40,425 nucleotides of DNA, taken from assembly GCA_003223555.1 (NCBI GenBank), contig QHVM01000033.1:3008-43432 (forward strand). Reading direction: 5' to 3'. Of this stretch, positions 23,976-31,755 are shown one piece after another; the first letter of the stretch is position 1; each line of letters begins with the position of its first letter. This DNA comes from Acidobacteriota bacterium. GTDB taxonomy: Bacteria > Acidobacteriota > Vicinamibacteria > Fen-336. The position numbers and the translations under genes are program-made. The notes beneath the pieces are model-generated. The model ran no database searches. It worked only from the letters and a program-made list of their open reading frames with translations, and had not been told where the DNA came from.

Positions 23976-24932
23976 GTGACGATGTTGAGGCGGGGCATGC
24001 GAGGGCGGGCGGGGGCGGTCCTGGCCGCCGCCCTCCTCCTGGGAGGGATGGGACGGGCGGGGGGGGAGGACCAGGTCCTCCGCTTCCCGAGCCGGACCGA
24101 CCTGGTGGTGCTCTCCGCCATCGCCGTCGACCGCCACGGCCGGCCGGTCACCGACCTGCGGCGCACCGAGTTCTCGATCCGCGAGGACGGCCAGCCGCAG
24201 GCGATCCAGCACTTCTCCGAGGGCCGGGAGTCGCCGGCTCGCGTCCTGCTGCTGGTCGACGCCAGCGGCAGCATGAGCACGACGCCGCGCTCGTCCAGCC
24301 CCGTGATGGCGGCCCGGCAGCTCCTGTACGCGCTGGACCCGACGGACCAGATCGCGCTGGCCGGCTTCGACGACCACTACTTCGGGGTCGTGGCCTTCAC
24401 CACCGATCACGCCCTGATCCTCCGCGGGTTCTCCGAGCTGCAGCCGTTCGGGTCCACGGCGCTCCACGACGCGCTTGGCCAGGCCGCCTCCGATCTCGCC
24501 ACCCACGGCGAGGGCCGCCGGGCGGTGGTCGTGATCACGGACGGCGTCGACACCGCCAGCCACCGGTCGGCGGAGGACGTCATCGCCCGCTCGCGGGCCC
24601 TGGACGTACCGGTCTACGCGATCTCGGTGGTCTCTCCGCTGGACGATCCCGACTCGGGGCGGTTCACCGGGCGGCAGCGCCCGACCGCCGCCACCACCGG
24701 CAGCCGCGTGCTGGCCCGCTACGCCGAGATGTCGGGGGGCGCCGCCTTCGTGGTCAGCGAGTTCTCCGGCCTGAAGCAGGCCACCGACACCATCGTGGGC
24801 GAACTGAAGCACCAGTACCGCCTGGGATACGATCCGCCGCCCGGGCCCTTCCGGTTCCGGAGGGTCGAGGTCACCACCACACGCAGGGGCGTTTCGGTCA
24901 AGACGCGCAGCGGCTACGTGCCGCAGTCCTGA
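23976..24932 (+). CDS. Secreted VWFA-domain protein (VWFA-related, acidobacterial type)
   Basis: A 318-residue exported protein with a signal peptide (GAVLAAALLLGGMGRAGG). An N-terminal strand region follows (VLSAIAVDRHGRPVTDLRRT, EFSIREDGQPQAIQHF), as in the 'VWFA-related Acidobacterial domain' family. The von Willebrand A fold then starts near residue 87. The metal site is complete: DASGSMS (~94), the Thr of FGSTALHDAL, and ITDGVDTAS. The end has HQYRLGYDPPPGPFRFRRV and KTRSGY, also typical. Function in bacteria is not known; protein binding at the cell surface is likely. GTG 23976 or ATG 23982 could be used; the -10 box favours GTG. Confidence 0.87.
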   Translation: MTMLRRGMRGRAGAVLAAALLLGGMGRAGGEDQVLRFPSRTDLVVLSAIAVDRHGRPVTDLRRTEFSIREDGQPQAIQHFSEGRESPARVLLLVDASGSMSTTPRSSSPVMAARQLLYALDPTDQIALAGFDDHYFGVVAFTTDHALILRGFSELQPFGSTALHDALGQAASDLATHGEGRRAVVVITDGVDTASHRSAEDVIARSRALDVPVYAISVVSPLDDPDSGRFTGRQRPTAATTGSRVLARYAEMSGGAAFVVSEFSGLKQATDTIVGELKHQYRLGYDPPPGPFRFRRVEVTTTRRGVSVKTRSGYVPQS

Positions 24933-24941
24933 ACCATCACC

Positions 24942-24957
24942 CGGGGCGCAGGCCCCG
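24942..24957. terminator. Small GC hairpin after VWFA gene
   Basis: CGGGGC-GCAG-GCCCCG forms a 6-base stem ten bases after the stop codon, followed only by AGAGATTT, so it is at best a weak terminator or attenuator before the OmpA-family gene. Confidence 0.3.
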
Positions 24958-24987
24958 AGAGATTTGACGACAACGAATGGAGGTCCG

Positions 24988-25626
24988 ATGAGGCCGATCA
25001 TCCCGGTGTTCCTGATCGTCGGCGTGGCCGCCACCGGCTGCGCCACCAAGAAGTACGTGGGCAAGGAAGTGGGCGAGATCAACACCAAGGTCGAAAACCT
25101 CTCCGGGGAGGTCGAGAAGACGCAGGAGCGGGTCAAGCGCAACGAGGTCCGGATCGACGAGGTCAACCAAGCCGCGCAGACGGCCCAGGCCGGCGCCAAC
25201 GAGGCCCGGGGCATCGGCCAGCAGGCCCTGACCCGGGCCACCGAGGCGGAGCGGGCGGCCAAGGGCAAGCTCATCTACACCGTGACCCTCTCCAACGACA
25301 AGGTGACCTTCCCCCTCAACAAGGCGAGGATCAGCGACGAGGCCAAGCAGATCGTCGACGGGGCGATCGTGCAGCTCAAGCAGGAGAACCGGGGGGTGTA
25401 CTTCGAGATCGAGGGCCACACCGACTCCACCGGTCCCGAGGCCTACAACATGAAGCTCGGCGAGCAGAGAGCCGAAGCGGTGCGGAACTACATGCACGAC
25501 GAGCTCGGCATCGCCCTCAACCGCATGGAAGTGATCTCCTACGGCGAGACCAAGCCGGTGGAGGACAACAAGACCCGGGAGCACCGGGCCCAGAACCGGC
25601 GCGTGGTGATCAAGGTCCTCGAGTAG
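24988..25626 (+). CDS. OmpA-family lipoprotein
   Basis: A 212-residue envelope lipoprotein. The signal peptide MRPIIPVFLIVGVAATGC ends in a lipobox with Cys18. Residues ~20-90 are a Lys/Glu/Ala-rich coiled coil like that of Lpp or YbgF-type spacers. Residues ~100-212 form an OmpA C-terminal peptidoglycan-binding domain (FEIEGHTDSTGPEAYNMKLG, QRAEAV, ISYGETKPV, HRAQNRRVVI). It should tether the outer membrane to peptidoglycan, like Pal. ATG 24988 follows a clear GGAGG Shine-Dalgarno, unlike many genes here. It stands ahead of the ECF sigma factor gene. Confidence 0.9.
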   Translation: MRPIIPVFLIVGVAATGCATKKYVGKEVGEINTKVENLSGEVEKTQERVKRNEVRIDEVNQAAQTAQAGANEARGIGQQALTRATEAERAAKGKLIYTVTLSNDKVTFPLNKARISDEAKQIVDGAIVQLKQENRGVYFEIEGHTDSTGPEAYNMKLGEQRAEAVRNYMHDELGIALNRMEVISYGETKPVEDNKTREHRAQNRRVVIKVLE

Positions 25627-25702
25627 GGAAAGTCGGAATAGCCGGGCCCCCGCCGCGGTATCTCGTCCGTGTGACGGCGGGGGCCTGGGGGCGGCGGGCG
25701 CC

Positions 25703-26229
25703 GTGGAGGATGCGGAGAGCGAGACTGGCCTGCTGGAGAAGGCCCGCGGGGGGAGCCTTCCTGCCTTCGAGGAGATCGTGCGGCGCTACCAGCGCCGGGT
25801 GTACGCCACCGCCTACCGGATCGTGCGGCGGCACGAGGTGGCCGACGACGTGGCCCAGGAAGCCTTCATCCGCGCCCACCGCAGCCTGGACCGCTTCGAC
25901 GCCGCCCGCCCGTTCGGACCCTGGATCTGCCGCATCGCCGCCAACCTCGCCGTGAACCGACGCCCTCCGCGGCGGCCTCTCCGCTGCAGGGCGTGCTGGA
26001 CTCGGAAGCGCGCGCGATGCTGGAGCGGGCCCTCCAGGACCTGCCGGCCGAGCAGCGGGCGGTCTTCTGCCTGAGGGTCTTCGAGGAGCTGTCCTATCGC
26101 GAGATCGCCGATGTCCTGGCGATCTCCATCGGCACGGTGATGAGCCGGCTCTCACGCGCGCGGGAGAAGCTGCGCGAAGCGCTGGCTCCCTACCTCGCGG
26201 CCGCCCGCCGCGCCGGGAGCGAGCCGTGA
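25703..26229 (+). pseudogene. ECF sigma factor, frame broken between regions 2 and 4
   Basis: The first frame (GTG 25703 to about 25960) encodes sigma region 2: FEEIVRRYQRRVYATAYRIV, VADDVAQEAFIRAHRSLDRF and GPWICRIAANLAVNR. The second frame (about 25966 to 26229) encodes region 4: LERALQDLPAEQRAVF, LSYREIADVLAISIGTVMSR and LSRAREKL. Joining them needs a change of one base (or 3n+1) near 25957-25985. The linker is also about 15 residues shorter than I would expect, so a larger deletion is likely. Both halves look well kept, so this is either a recent lesion or an assembly error. The stop overlaps the start of the anti-sigma factor gene (GTGA), as expected for an ECF pair. Confidence 0.85.
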
Positions 26230-27266
26230 GCGCCCACGTGGAGGACCGCCTGTCCCCCTACCTCGACGGCGAGCTGAGCGCCGGCGAGCGCGACCGCGTC
26301 GAGTCCCATCTGCGCGGCTGCCCCTCGTGCGCGCGACACCTCGAGGAGCTGCGGGCGGTGGATGCCGCCGCCCGCGCCCTGCCCCTGGAGGCGCCGGCCG
26401 GCTACTTCGGGTCCTTCTCCGGGCGTCTGCGCGAGCGGCTCCCGCAGCGGCGGGCGCGGCGCTGGCCGGCCTGGGCGCTGGCGGCGGCGGCGGGCCTCGC
26501 CCTGGCCGTGCTGGTGCCCCTCAGCGCGCGGCGGGTCGTCTCGCCGGTGCCAGAAGCGGTGAAGACGGACGCGTTGCGCTCCTCGACCCCGACGACGCTG
26601 GTCGCGGCGAGCCCGGCCTTCGCCGAGCCCCCCCGCGTGCGCGCCAAGACCGCGGCGGAGCCGGGGGCCGCGCCGCCGGCGGGCGTCGCCACCCCCGTCC
26701 CGATGATGGCCTCCCGCGAGCAGCTCAAGAGCGGCCTGTACGCGCAGAAGCGTTCGGGCCCCTCGGCGCAGGAGCCGTCGTCGCAGGCCGCCGCCAACCA
26801 GGCGGCGCCGCCGGCGGCCCCGGCCGCCGGCCCGGCTCCAGCGTCCGTCTCCGGGGCGGCCGAGCGCTTGGAGGGGGCCGAAGAGAAGAACAAGGAAGGC
26901 CCGCTCCGCAAGATCCAGCGCGACGAGGCCAGCCGGGGGGTCCGGACCGACGCGCAGCTCATGCGGGCCGACGAAGACGTGGGCTACCAGTCCCTCCTCG
27001 TCCGGCAGGCCGGCTCGGTCGACGAGGCCCGCCGCCTCGCCGACGCGTGGAAGACCTTTGCTGAGACCCATCCGGCGAGCCCGCGGGCCGACGAGGCGCG
27101 GGTGCGGGCCATCGAGGCGCGGGGCCTGGCCTGGCGGCTCTCCCACGATCCGGCCGATCTCGACCGCGTCCGGCAGTCCGCTCGCGCCTACCTGGCCTCG
27201 TCGCGGGCCCCCCAGCGCGAGCGCGTGCGCGCGCTGCTCGAGACCCTCCCCGCTTCGGAACCCTGA
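26226..27266 (+). CDS. Zinc-binding anti-sigma factor with long periplasmic tail
   Basis: A 346-residue membrane protein. Residues ~1-50 carry the ZAS zinc-finger motif H-x3-C-x2-C in HLRGCPSCARHL, the sigma-binding part. A single membrane helix (WPAWALAAAAGLALAVLVPLS) lies at ~79-100. The remaining ~240 residues are periplasmic. A long Ala/Pro-rich, low-complexity stretch (to about 215) is followed by a helical, TPR-like end (ARRLADAWKTFAETHPASPRA). It should hold the ECF sigma factor inactive until an envelope signal arrives. GTG 26226 overlaps the sigma stop. Since the sigma gene is broken in this sequence, the anti-sigma factor may have lost its partner, unless the break is an artefact. 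Confidence 0.85.
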   Translation: MSAHVEDRLSPYLDGELSAGERDRVESHLRGCPSCARHLEELRAVDAAARALPLEAPAGYFGSFSGRLRERLPQRRARRWPAWALAAAAGLALAVLVPLSARRVVSPVPEAVKTDALRSSTPTTLVAASPAFAEPPRVRAKTAAEPGAAPPAGVATPVPMMASREQLKSGLYAQKRSGPSAQEPSSQAAANQAAPPAAPAAGPAPASVSGAAERLEGAEEKNKEGPLRKIQRDEASRGVRTDAQLMRADEDVGYQSLLVRQAGSVDEARRLADAWKTFAETHPASPRADEARVRAIEARGLAWRLSHDPADLDRVRQSARAYLASSRAPQRERVRALLETLPASEP

Positions 27267-27274
27267 GCGGCGCG

Positions 27275-28798
27275 TCAGGACGCGGGCTGCGGCGGCGGCG
27301 CCGGGGCCGCGGCGGGCGCGGCCAGGCGGCTGTGGCGGAAGCCGTACGAGAAATAGATCACGGCCCCCACGATCAGCCACCCGAAGAACCTCATCCACGA
27401 GGACGGCGGCAGGTAGTAGATGAGCCCGAGGCACGACACCACGCCGAGCGTCGGGATGAGGTAGGGGCCGAGGGGCACGCGGAACGGCCGCGGGCGCCCG
27501 GGGTCCTTGACGCGCAGGACCGTGATCCCGATGCACACGAGGATGAAGGCGAACAGGGTTCCGATGTTGGTGAGGTCCACCATGGCGTCGAGCGAGGTGA
27601 AGCTGGCGGTGACGCCGACGAAGAGGCCGGTGACGATCGTGGCCACGTGGGGGGTCCGGAAACGGGGATGCACCCGGGCGAAGACCTGGGGCAGCAGGCC
27701 GTCCCGGGCCATGGCGAAGAAGATCCGCGGCTGCCCGAGCTGGAAGACGAGCAGGACCGCGGTGTGGGCCACCACCGAGCCGAAGGCCACGATCCCCACC
27801 ATCCAGGACGACATGCCCACGTGCTTCATGGCCAGGGTCAGCGGCTCCGCCTGCTCGGTGGCGAGCGTCGTCTTGAGGTCGCCGTAGGAGATCATGCCCG
27901 TGAACACCGCCGCTACCGCGATGTAGACCACCGTGCAGACGACGAGCGAGCCCATGATCCCGATCGGCATGTTGCGCTGCGGGTTGCGGGTCTCCTCGGC
28001 GGTGGTCGAGATGGCGTCGAAGCCGATGTAGGCGAAGAACACGATGGCCGCCCCCGCCGCGACGCCGCCGAAGCCGTTGGGGACGAAGGGGTGCCAGTTG
28101 GCGCTCTGCACGTGGTGGAGGCTCACGGTCAGGAAGAACCCCAGCACGACCAGCTTCACCGCCACCATCGCGAAGTTGAAGCGGGCCGACTCGCGGATCC
28201 CCCATACCAGCACCGCCGTGATGACCATGACGATCCCGAAGGCCAGCACGTTGAGCACGATGGGCACCCCGGCCACGTGGGGCGCCTGCTCCACCACCTC
28301 CGGCATCCGGGCCATCGCGGTGCCGTAGTCGATGGCCAGCCAGCGGGGGAAGTGGATGCCCATCGTCTCCAGCCAGGTGTGGAAGTAGTTGGCCCACGAG
28401 ATGGCCACCCCGACGTTGCCGATGGCGTACTCGAGGATGAGGTCCCAGCCGATGATCCAGGCCACCAGCTCGCCGAGCGTGGCGTAGGCGTAGGTGTAGG
28501 CCGAGCCCGACACCGGCACCATGGCCGCGAACTCGGCGTAGCAGAACGCGGTCAAGGCGCACACGAACGCGGTCAGCACGAAGGACAACATCAAGGCCGG
28601 CCCGGCCCCCGGGCGCTGGACGTCGCCCGCGGCCGCGGTGCCGATGGTGGCGAAGATGCCCGCGCCGATGATGGCCCCGATGCCGAGCGCGATCAGGTTC
28701 AGCGGCCCCAGGGCGCGGCGGAGCTGGTGGCCCGCCTCCCTCGTCTCGGCGATCAGCTCGTCGAGGCTCTTGGTCTGGAAGAGCTGCCCCAGCGGCAC
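27275..28798 (-). CDS. APC-family amino acid permease (cationic amino acid transporter type)
   Basis: A 507-residue inner-membrane transporter with about 12-14 helices. The start LNLIALGIGAIIGAGIFATI contains the GAIIGAGIF consensus of helix 1 in the APC superfamily. FVCALTAFCYAEFAAMVPVS and AYIGFDAISTTAEETRNPQR (helix 6 and following loop) identify the CAT/YfnA branch, which carries arginine, lysine or neutral amino acids by proton symport or exchange. The tail is Ala/Pro-rich. I favour GTG 28798, because a TATGAT box (28806-28811) overlaps the upstream ATG at 28810 and its transcript would begin near GTG 28798; ATG 28810 would add four residues. Divergent from the DAHP synthase gene. Confidence 0.92.
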   Translation of the reverse strand: MPLGQLFQTKSLDELIAETREAGHQLRRALGPLNLIALGIGAIIGAGIFATIGTAAAGDVQRPGAGPALMLSFVLTAFVCALTAFCYAEFAAMVPVSGSAYTYAYATLGELVAWIIGWDLILEYAIGNVGVAISWANYFHTWLETMGIHFPRWLAIDYGTAMARMPEVVEQAPHVAGVPIVLNVLAFGIVMVITAVLVWGIRESARFNFAMVAVKLVVLGFFLTVSLHHVQSANWHPFVPNGFGGVAAGAAIVFFAYIGFDAISTTAEETRNPQRNMPIGIMGSLVVCTVVYIAVAAVFTGMISYGDLKTTLATEQAEPLTLAMKHVGMSSWMVGIVAFGSVVAHTAVLLVFQLGQPRIFFAMARDGLLPQVFARVHPRFRTPHVATIVTGLFVGVTASFTSLDAMVDLTNIGTLFAFILVCIGITVLRVKDPGRPRPFRVPLGPYLIPTLGVVSCLGLIYYLPPSSWMRFFGWLIVGAVIYFSYGFRHSRLAAPAAAPAPPPQPAS

Positions 28799-28805
28799 GG
28801 CGCAC

Positions 28806-28811
28806 ATCATA
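28806..28811 (-). promoter_or_regulatory. -10 box of permease gene, leaderless
   Basis: Minus strand TATGAT ends 7 bases before GTG 28798 and covers the ATG codons at 28805-28810, which speaks against those as starts. Confidence 0.45.
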
Positions 28812-28857
28812 GCCCGCTTGGCTACAATTGGGCTCGTCGCCGCTCGAGGAGGTTCCT

Positions 28858-29871
28858 CTGCTCGTCGTGATGCGTCAGGACGCCACCGCGGCCGACATCC
28901 GCGGGGTCGTGGAGGCCGTCGAGGCCCGTGGCTACCGGGCCCATCCCATTCCGGGGGCCCAGCGCACCGCCATCGGCATCACCGGGAACAAGGGCGCGGA
29001 GGAGGCGCCGGTCTTCGAGACGCTGCCCGGCGTGCTGGAGGTCATCCCGGTCACCCACGCGTACAAGCTGGTCTCCCGCGAGGTGAAGCCGGACGACTCG
29101 GTCGTACGGGTGGGCGGGGTGCCGGTGGGCGGGCCCGAGCTGGCGATCGTGGCCGGGCCGTGCGCGGTCGAGTCGCGCGAGCAGCTCCTCACCGTGGCCC
29201 GCGCGGTCAAGGCGGCCGGCGCGCAGCTGCTTCGCGGCGGGGCCTACAAGCCGCGCACCAGCCCCTACTCGTTCCAGGGTCTGGGCGAAGAGGGCCTGAA
29301 GCTGCTGGCCGAGGCCCGGGAGGCCACCGGGCTTCCCGTCGTCACCGAGGCGCTCGACTCCGAGAGCGTGGAGCTCGCCGAGCGCTACGCCGACGCCATC
29401 CAGATCGGCGCGCGCAACATGCAGAACTTCTCGCTGCTGAAGCGGGTGGGCCGCGCCCGCAAGCCGGTGGTCCTGAAGCGCGGCATGTCGGCCACGCTGG
29501 AGGAGTTCCTGATGTCGGCCGAGTACATCCTGGCCGAGGGCAACTACCAGGTGATCCTGTGCGAGCGGGGCGTGCGGACCTTCTCCGACTTCTCGCGCAA
29601 CACGCTCGACCTCGCGGTGGTCCCCGCCGTCAAGCGCATGAGCCACCTGCCGATCCTGGTGGATCCCTCGCACGGCACCGGACGCCGGGAGAAGGTCGCG
29701 CCGCTGTCCCGGGCCGCGGCGGCGGTGGGGGCGGACGGGCTCATGATCGAGGTCCATCACGACCCCAACCGCGCCCTGTCCGACGGGCCGCAGTCGATCA
29801 CGCCCGACATGTTCGAGGAGCTGATGCGCGAGCTCCGCCAGATCGCCCCGGTCATCGGCCGCCGGCTCTAG
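28858..29871 (+). CDS. aroF: 3-deoxy-7-phosphoheptulonate synthase (DAHP synthase, type I-beta)
   Basis: A 337-residue enzyme. The N-terminal ~75 residues are the ferredoxin-like regulatory domain (VVMRQDATAADIRGVVEAVE); the barrel follows (ELAIVAGPCAVESREQLL, GGAYKPRTSPYSFQGLG, IGARNMQNFSLLKRV, PVVLKRGM, VDPSHGTGRREKV). It condenses PEP with erythrose 4-phosphate, the first step of the shikimate pathway. The start is unusual: family members begin ML/I-VVM, which here is CTG CTC GTC GTG ATG. AGGAGG (28847-28852) lies 5 bases before CTG 28858, against 14 or 17 for the following GTG 28867 and ATG 28870. I therefore place the start at CTG. A TACAAT box lies at 28823-28828. No second aromatic gene is next to it. 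Confidence 0.92.
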   Translation: MLVVMRQDATAADIRGVVEAVEARGYRAHPIPGAQRTAIGITGNKGAEEAPVFETLPGVLEVIPVTHAYKLVSREVKPDDSVVRVGGVPVGGPELAIVAGPCAVESREQLLTVARAVKAAGAQLLRGGAYKPRTSPYSFQGLGEEGLKLLAEAREATGLPVVTEALDSESVELAERYADAIQIGARNMQNFSLLKRVGRARKPVVLKRGMSATLEEFLMSAEYILAEGNYQVILCERGVRTFSDFSRNTLDLAVVPAVKRMSHLPILVDPSHGTGRREKVAPLSRAAAAVGADGLMIEVHHDPNRALSDGPQSITPDMFEELMRELRQIAPVIGRRL

Positions 29872-29888
29872 GCCAGGCGGCTTTGCTC

Positions 29889-29930
29889 TTGAACGCAGAG
29901 ACCGCAGAGATCGCGCAGAGATCGCAGGGA
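29889..29930. repeat. CGCAGAG-type repeat, single arm
   Basis: AACGCAGAGACCGCAGAG continues in further CGCAGAGATCGCA units. It is the same repeat family as the inverted pair at 35606-35721, here without the second arm, directly before dispersed element copy B. Confidence 0.6.
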
Positions 29931-29950
29931 ACAAGGATGGAGCCACAGCT

Positions 29951-30020
29951 GCGAGCGGAGCGGGATTCACTCCCGCGGAGCGAGCGGGGGGTCTGGGGGT
30001 GCGCCGCTAGCACCCCCCAG
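29951..30020 (+). repeat. Dispersed double-hairpin element, copy B
   Basis: Hairpin 1: GCGGGA-TTCAC-TCCCGC, flanked by GCGAGCGGA and GGAGCGAGC. Hairpin 2: GGGGGGT, then CTGGGGGTGC paired with GCACCCCCCAG with a one-base bulge. It fills the gap between the convergent DAHP synthase and DUF4388 genes and ends at the stop codon of the latter, so it may act as a two-way transcription end. Confidence 0.7.
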
Positions 30021-30021
30021 C

Positions 30022-31128
30022 TCAATTAAGCCGGATGACCTTGCGCTCCAGCAGGCGGGCGAAGATCATGAGCGCGTCGTCCTCCGCCATCGGGCACAGC
30101 TTGAGGATCGAGCGCACGTCCCACTCGCCGTTGACGCGGGAGAGCACGAAGCCCTCCTGGGGGTCGAAGTTCTGCCGGGTGAGGGTGCTCATGTCCATGA
30201 GCAGGACCGGAACCTTGTCGAGCGGCACGCTGCGCAGGGCCCGGTCCCGGCTGCGCGACTCCATGACCGCGATGAGCCCCTTCTTGGCGTGCTGGTTCAG
30301 GCGGTCGATGGCGAGCACCTCTTCGTAGGCGCGCAGCGCGGCGTCGTAGCGCCGCTCCTTCAGCCGTTGGCCGGCCACGCTCAGCAGGTCCTTGATCGTG
30401 CCCACCAGGTCGGCGGCCGCGGCGGCCTCCTCGCCGAGCGAGTCCACCTGCACGAGCCCCCGGCCGTGCAGCCCGAACAGCACGGAGGCCGTCTCGAACT
30501 CCGGGCGGCGCAGCTCCAGGCTGATGGCGGCCAGGCTCTTGTCGAGGGACGCGAGCTTCAGCGCCTCGCGCTCCACCGGGTCGTCGGGCAGGTCGTGGCC
30601 GATCATCACCCGGAAGGTGACGCTCGTGGAGGGGAGCACGTCCTTCATTCGCTGCCACTCGTCGACGCGGCGGACACCTTCCAGGATCACCCCCGTGACG
30701 TCCAGGCCGATGAAGACGTTGATGTTCTCGGGCAGCTCTCCATCCTTGAACTCGAACTTGCCTTCCGGCCACAGGAACAGGTCGTAGACCGTCTCCTCGG
30801 CCTTGGCCTGGAGGCTCTTGCGCAGGTCCGCCTCCTTCAGCAGGCCGTCGCCGATGAGGATGGTGCCGAGCAGTCGTCCCTCCGTCTCCTGCTTGAGCAG
30901 GGCGCGGAAGAGCTGCTCCTCGGTGACCAGACGCTCCCGGATGAGGAACTGGCCCAGCGACTCGCGCGGGTCGTTGGACCACGAGGTGTGGATGACGCCG
31001 CCCCGGAAGACGATCCGCTTCTCGACCGAGCGGCGCTCCAGGTGCAGGGTGCCCGTCTTGTGTCCGGTCGAGATCCACTGCAGGATCTCGGGGAGGTCCA
31101 TCGTCCGGAGGTTGCCGCTGAGGCCCAT
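30022..31128 (-). CDS. DUF4388 (PATAN-like) regulatory protein
   Basis: A 368-residue cytoplasmic protein. Residues ~1-55 match the start of DUF4388/PATAN domains (GLSGNLRTMDLPEILQWIS, GTLHLERRSVEKRIVFRGG). Residues ~57-115 look like an MshEN/GspE-N-type segment (LGQFLIRERLVTEEQLFRAL, LLGTILIGDGLLKEADL). The middle is helical with a TPR-like hairpin (RLKERRYDAALRAYEEVLAI), and the end resembles a winged helix (EWDVRSILKLCPMAEDDA). Such proteins appear with gliding, pilus or two-component systems in delta-proteobacteria-like genomes. The exact role is unknown. Its stop codon touches the dispersed element copy B. Follows the HNH gene on the same strand with a gap of 23 bases. Confidence 0.85.
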   Translation of the reverse strand: MGLSGNLRTMDLPEILQWISTGHKTGTLHLERRSVEKRIVFRGGVIHTSWSNDPRESLGQFLIRERLVTEEQLFRALLKQETEGRLLGTILIGDGLLKEADLRKSLQAKAEETVYDLFLWPEGKFEFKDGELPENINVFIGLDVTGVILEGVRRVDEWQRMKDVLPSTSVTFRVMIGHDLPDDPVEREALKLASLDKSLAAISLELRRPEFETASVLFGLHGRGLVQVDSLGEEAAAAADLVGTIKDLLSVAGQRLKERRYDAALRAYEEVLAIDRLNQHAKKGLIAVMESRSRDRALRSVPLDKVPVLLMDMSTLTRQNFDPQEGFVLSRVNGEWDVRSILKLCPMAEDDALMIFARLLERKVIRLN

Positions 31129-31151
31129 GGCGGGAGGGGCCGATCAGCCGG

Positions 31152-31685
31152 TCAGCCGCGTTCCCAGGAGAGGTCCCAGTACAGGTAGTCCCGCCAGCTC
31201 GCCGGCGCGCGGTGGATGCCGAAGCTCAAGGTCAGGTAGGGGAGCGCGGCCGGGCGGCGCGGCTTGCGCACGAGGTGGAAGCCGATCTCCTCCGGGGTGC
31301 TGTCGCCCTTCCGCCGGTTGCAGGCGATGCAGCAGGTCACGATGTTGTCCCAGCCCTTGTGACCGCCCCGGGCCACCGGGATCACGTGGTCGAAGGTGAG
31401 TTGGGAAGGGGACAGGCGGCGTCCGCAATACTGGCAGGTGTGGTCGTCGCGGGCGTAGACGTTGGCCCGGGAGAAGGGGACGTCGGCGAAGGGTCGTTTC
31501 ATCCGGACGTGACGGAGCAGGCGGAGCACCGACGGCAGCTTCACCCGGACCGTGACGCCGCGGATCTCCCGATCGTAGACGGCGATGACCTCGACCTTCC
31601 CCTGGAAGAGGAGGGTCATGGCCTTCTGCCAGGAGATGATCCTCAGCGGCTCGTAGCTGGCGTTGAGGACCAGGGTCTGTTCCAT
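31152..31685 (-). CDS. HNH endonuclease family protein
   Basis: A 177-residue protein. The C-terminal half carries an HNH fold: two CxxC zinc pairs (CQYC at ~90 and CIAC at ~125), the catalytic region LTFDHVIPVARGG, then NIVTCCIACNRRKGD. The N-terminal part (EQTLVLNASYEPLRIISWQKA) matches a widespread, often solitary subfamily of bacterial HNH proteins whose role is not known. No methyltransferase or toxin partner is nearby. ATG 31685 was chosen as it fits the family start; a TTG at 31700 would be in the leader. It has a good promoter with TTGACA 17 bases from CACAAT. Downstream is the DUF4388 gene. Confidence 0.88.
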   Translation of the reverse strand: MEQTLVLNASYEPLRIISWQKAMTLLFQGKVEVIAVYDREIRGVTVRVKLPSVLRLLRHVRMKRPFADVPFSRANVYARDDHTCQYCGRRLSPSQLTFDHVIPVARGGHKGWDNIVTCCIACNRRKGDSTPEEIGFHLVRKPRRPAALPYLTLSFGIHRAPASWRDYLYWDLSWERG

Positions 31686-31702
31686 GGCGGGGCCGACCAA
31701 AA

Positions 31703-31731
31703 ATTGTGCGACGACCTCCGGGGGCTGTCAA
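31703..31731 (-). promoter_or_regulatory. Sigma70-type promoter of HNH gene
   Basis: Minus strand TTGACA (31726-31731) and CACAAT (31703-31708) are exactly 17 bases apart. The leader would be about 10 bases. Confidence 0.6.
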
Positions 31732-31755
31732 GGCGCCGCCCCGCGGGGGCGGGGG

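Noticed and set aside
25635-25667. ECF-type autoregulatory promoter (GGAATA ... CGTC) before the sigma gene
   Set aside because: The distance between the two parts is 23 bases, too long for ECF promoters (about 16-17); not claimed.
25943-25995. Programmed ribosomal frameshift in the ECF sigma gene
   Set aside because: No slippery heptamer or following pseudoknot is seen, and the linker is shortened; a deletion or sequence error is simpler.
27332-28870. Long plus-strand open frame opposite the permease gene
   Set aside because: His/Glu/Asp-rich shadow of the membrane protein; no domain and no ribosome site.
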